Source: Amazonocrinis nigriterrae CENA67 (GTDB lineage: Bacteria > Cyanobacteriota > Cyanobacteriia > Cyanobacteriales > Nostocaceae). From it: a stretch of DNA of 43,531 nt. The notes beneath the pieces are model-generated. The model saw nothing but the letters and a program-made list of their open reading frames with translations, had not been told where the DNA came from and did not search any database. The stretch is taken from NCBI RefSeq assembly GCF_016056305.1, contig NZ_JAECZC010000046.1, positions 7,583-51,113 on the forward strand, in the 5' to 3' direction. The position numbers were made by a program, and so were the translations under genes. Shown here in pieces: positions 43,234 to 43,531 of this stretch; position 1 is the stretch's first letter, and every line of letters starts with the position of its first letter.

Positions 43234-43531
43234 TCGTAACTCCTTGTTGATCAAACATTACGAATATACGACAAATATTAGGGCTAAATAAACTTTTGTA
43301 AAATTTTGTATAGCAAGATTTATCTACATCTTTACTTATCAGCAGATGAATAGCGCTATGATTCCAGACGAGAGCTAAGTCTTTGCTGCTTGGTCAGGTG
43401 TGCGAAATTGTCACCAAATAGTTGATCAGAAAAACTCCTTCTGAGGGAGGATGGAACCCAGTTTGGTGTACGATATCTACTCTATCCCAAAGCTTCTAGG
43501 AAAGATGGGGGGATGGGGGATTGGGGGATGG
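43234..43531. other. Right-end non-coding region
   Basis: This upstream region of crtR has no recognised gene. The last 30 bp are GGGGGAT-type heptamer repeats running off the window. Confidence 0.5.

Overview
The window looks like chromosomal DNA of a filamentous, probably heterocyst-forming cyanobacterium of the Nostoc/Anabaena/Calothrix type. Reasons are the many HIP1 octamers (GCGATCGC) inside genes, the intergenic heptamer repeats (CCAATTC, TTAGGAG, TTGTCAG and GGGGGAT types), and the cyanobacterial marker genes pipX, crtR, DUF3086 and DUF3119. No complete mobile element, rRNA, tRNA or CRISPR array was seen.

Left part (1-12.5 kb): a truncated response-regulator gene and a truncated aldehyde dehydrogenase gene meet head to head at about position 480. 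They are followed by a VOC-fold protein, an MltA-like lipoprotein, a class III aminotransferase (ArgD/GabT type), a DUF1338 protein of the 2-oxoadipate dioxygenase/decarboxylase family, a peptidoglycan-binding protein, a long AT-rich gap, a small fatty-acid-hydroxylase-like membrane protein, a DszC/SfnB-like flavoprotein and a LysN-like aminotransferase. Together the dehydrogenase, the two aminotransferases and the DUF1338 enzyme could form a lysine to 2-aminoadipate to 2-oxoadipate to 2-hydroxyglutarate route. That reading is an inference.

Middle (12.5-20.4 kb): a GT2-like glycosyltransferase and an FkbM methyltransferase, a polar amino-acid binding lipoprotein without a transporter beside it, and several small secreted or membrane proteins of unknown function. 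One of these, at 17.4-18.4 kb, is flanked by 21-bp direct repeats. A 54-codon small gene follows.

Housekeeping block (20.5-29.4 kb, all minus strand): der, ecfT, pipX, pipY, sepF, proC and an SKI2-type RNA helicase in transcription order. It joins nitrogen signalling (PipX), PLP homeostasis (PipY), division (SepF), proline synthesis (ProC) and ribosome assembly (Der). A MITE-like element sits upstream of pipX, and a second element with the same inverted-repeat ends lies at 42.2 kb.

Right part (29.5-43.5 kb): a TTG-initiated metallophosphoesterase, then a cluster of decaying genes: a frameshifted IS200-like (Y1) transposase with REP-like hairpins next to it, and a DUF433/DUF5615 toxin-antitoxin pair broken in both genes. 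Next come a DUF4189 protein, a lipid block (plsY, DUF3086, DUF3119 and an MlaE-type permease), short SppA, AroH chorismate mutase, a membrane-anchored PstS-like protein divergent from a Ser/Thr kinase with one membrane segment, and the carotene hydroxylase CrtR.
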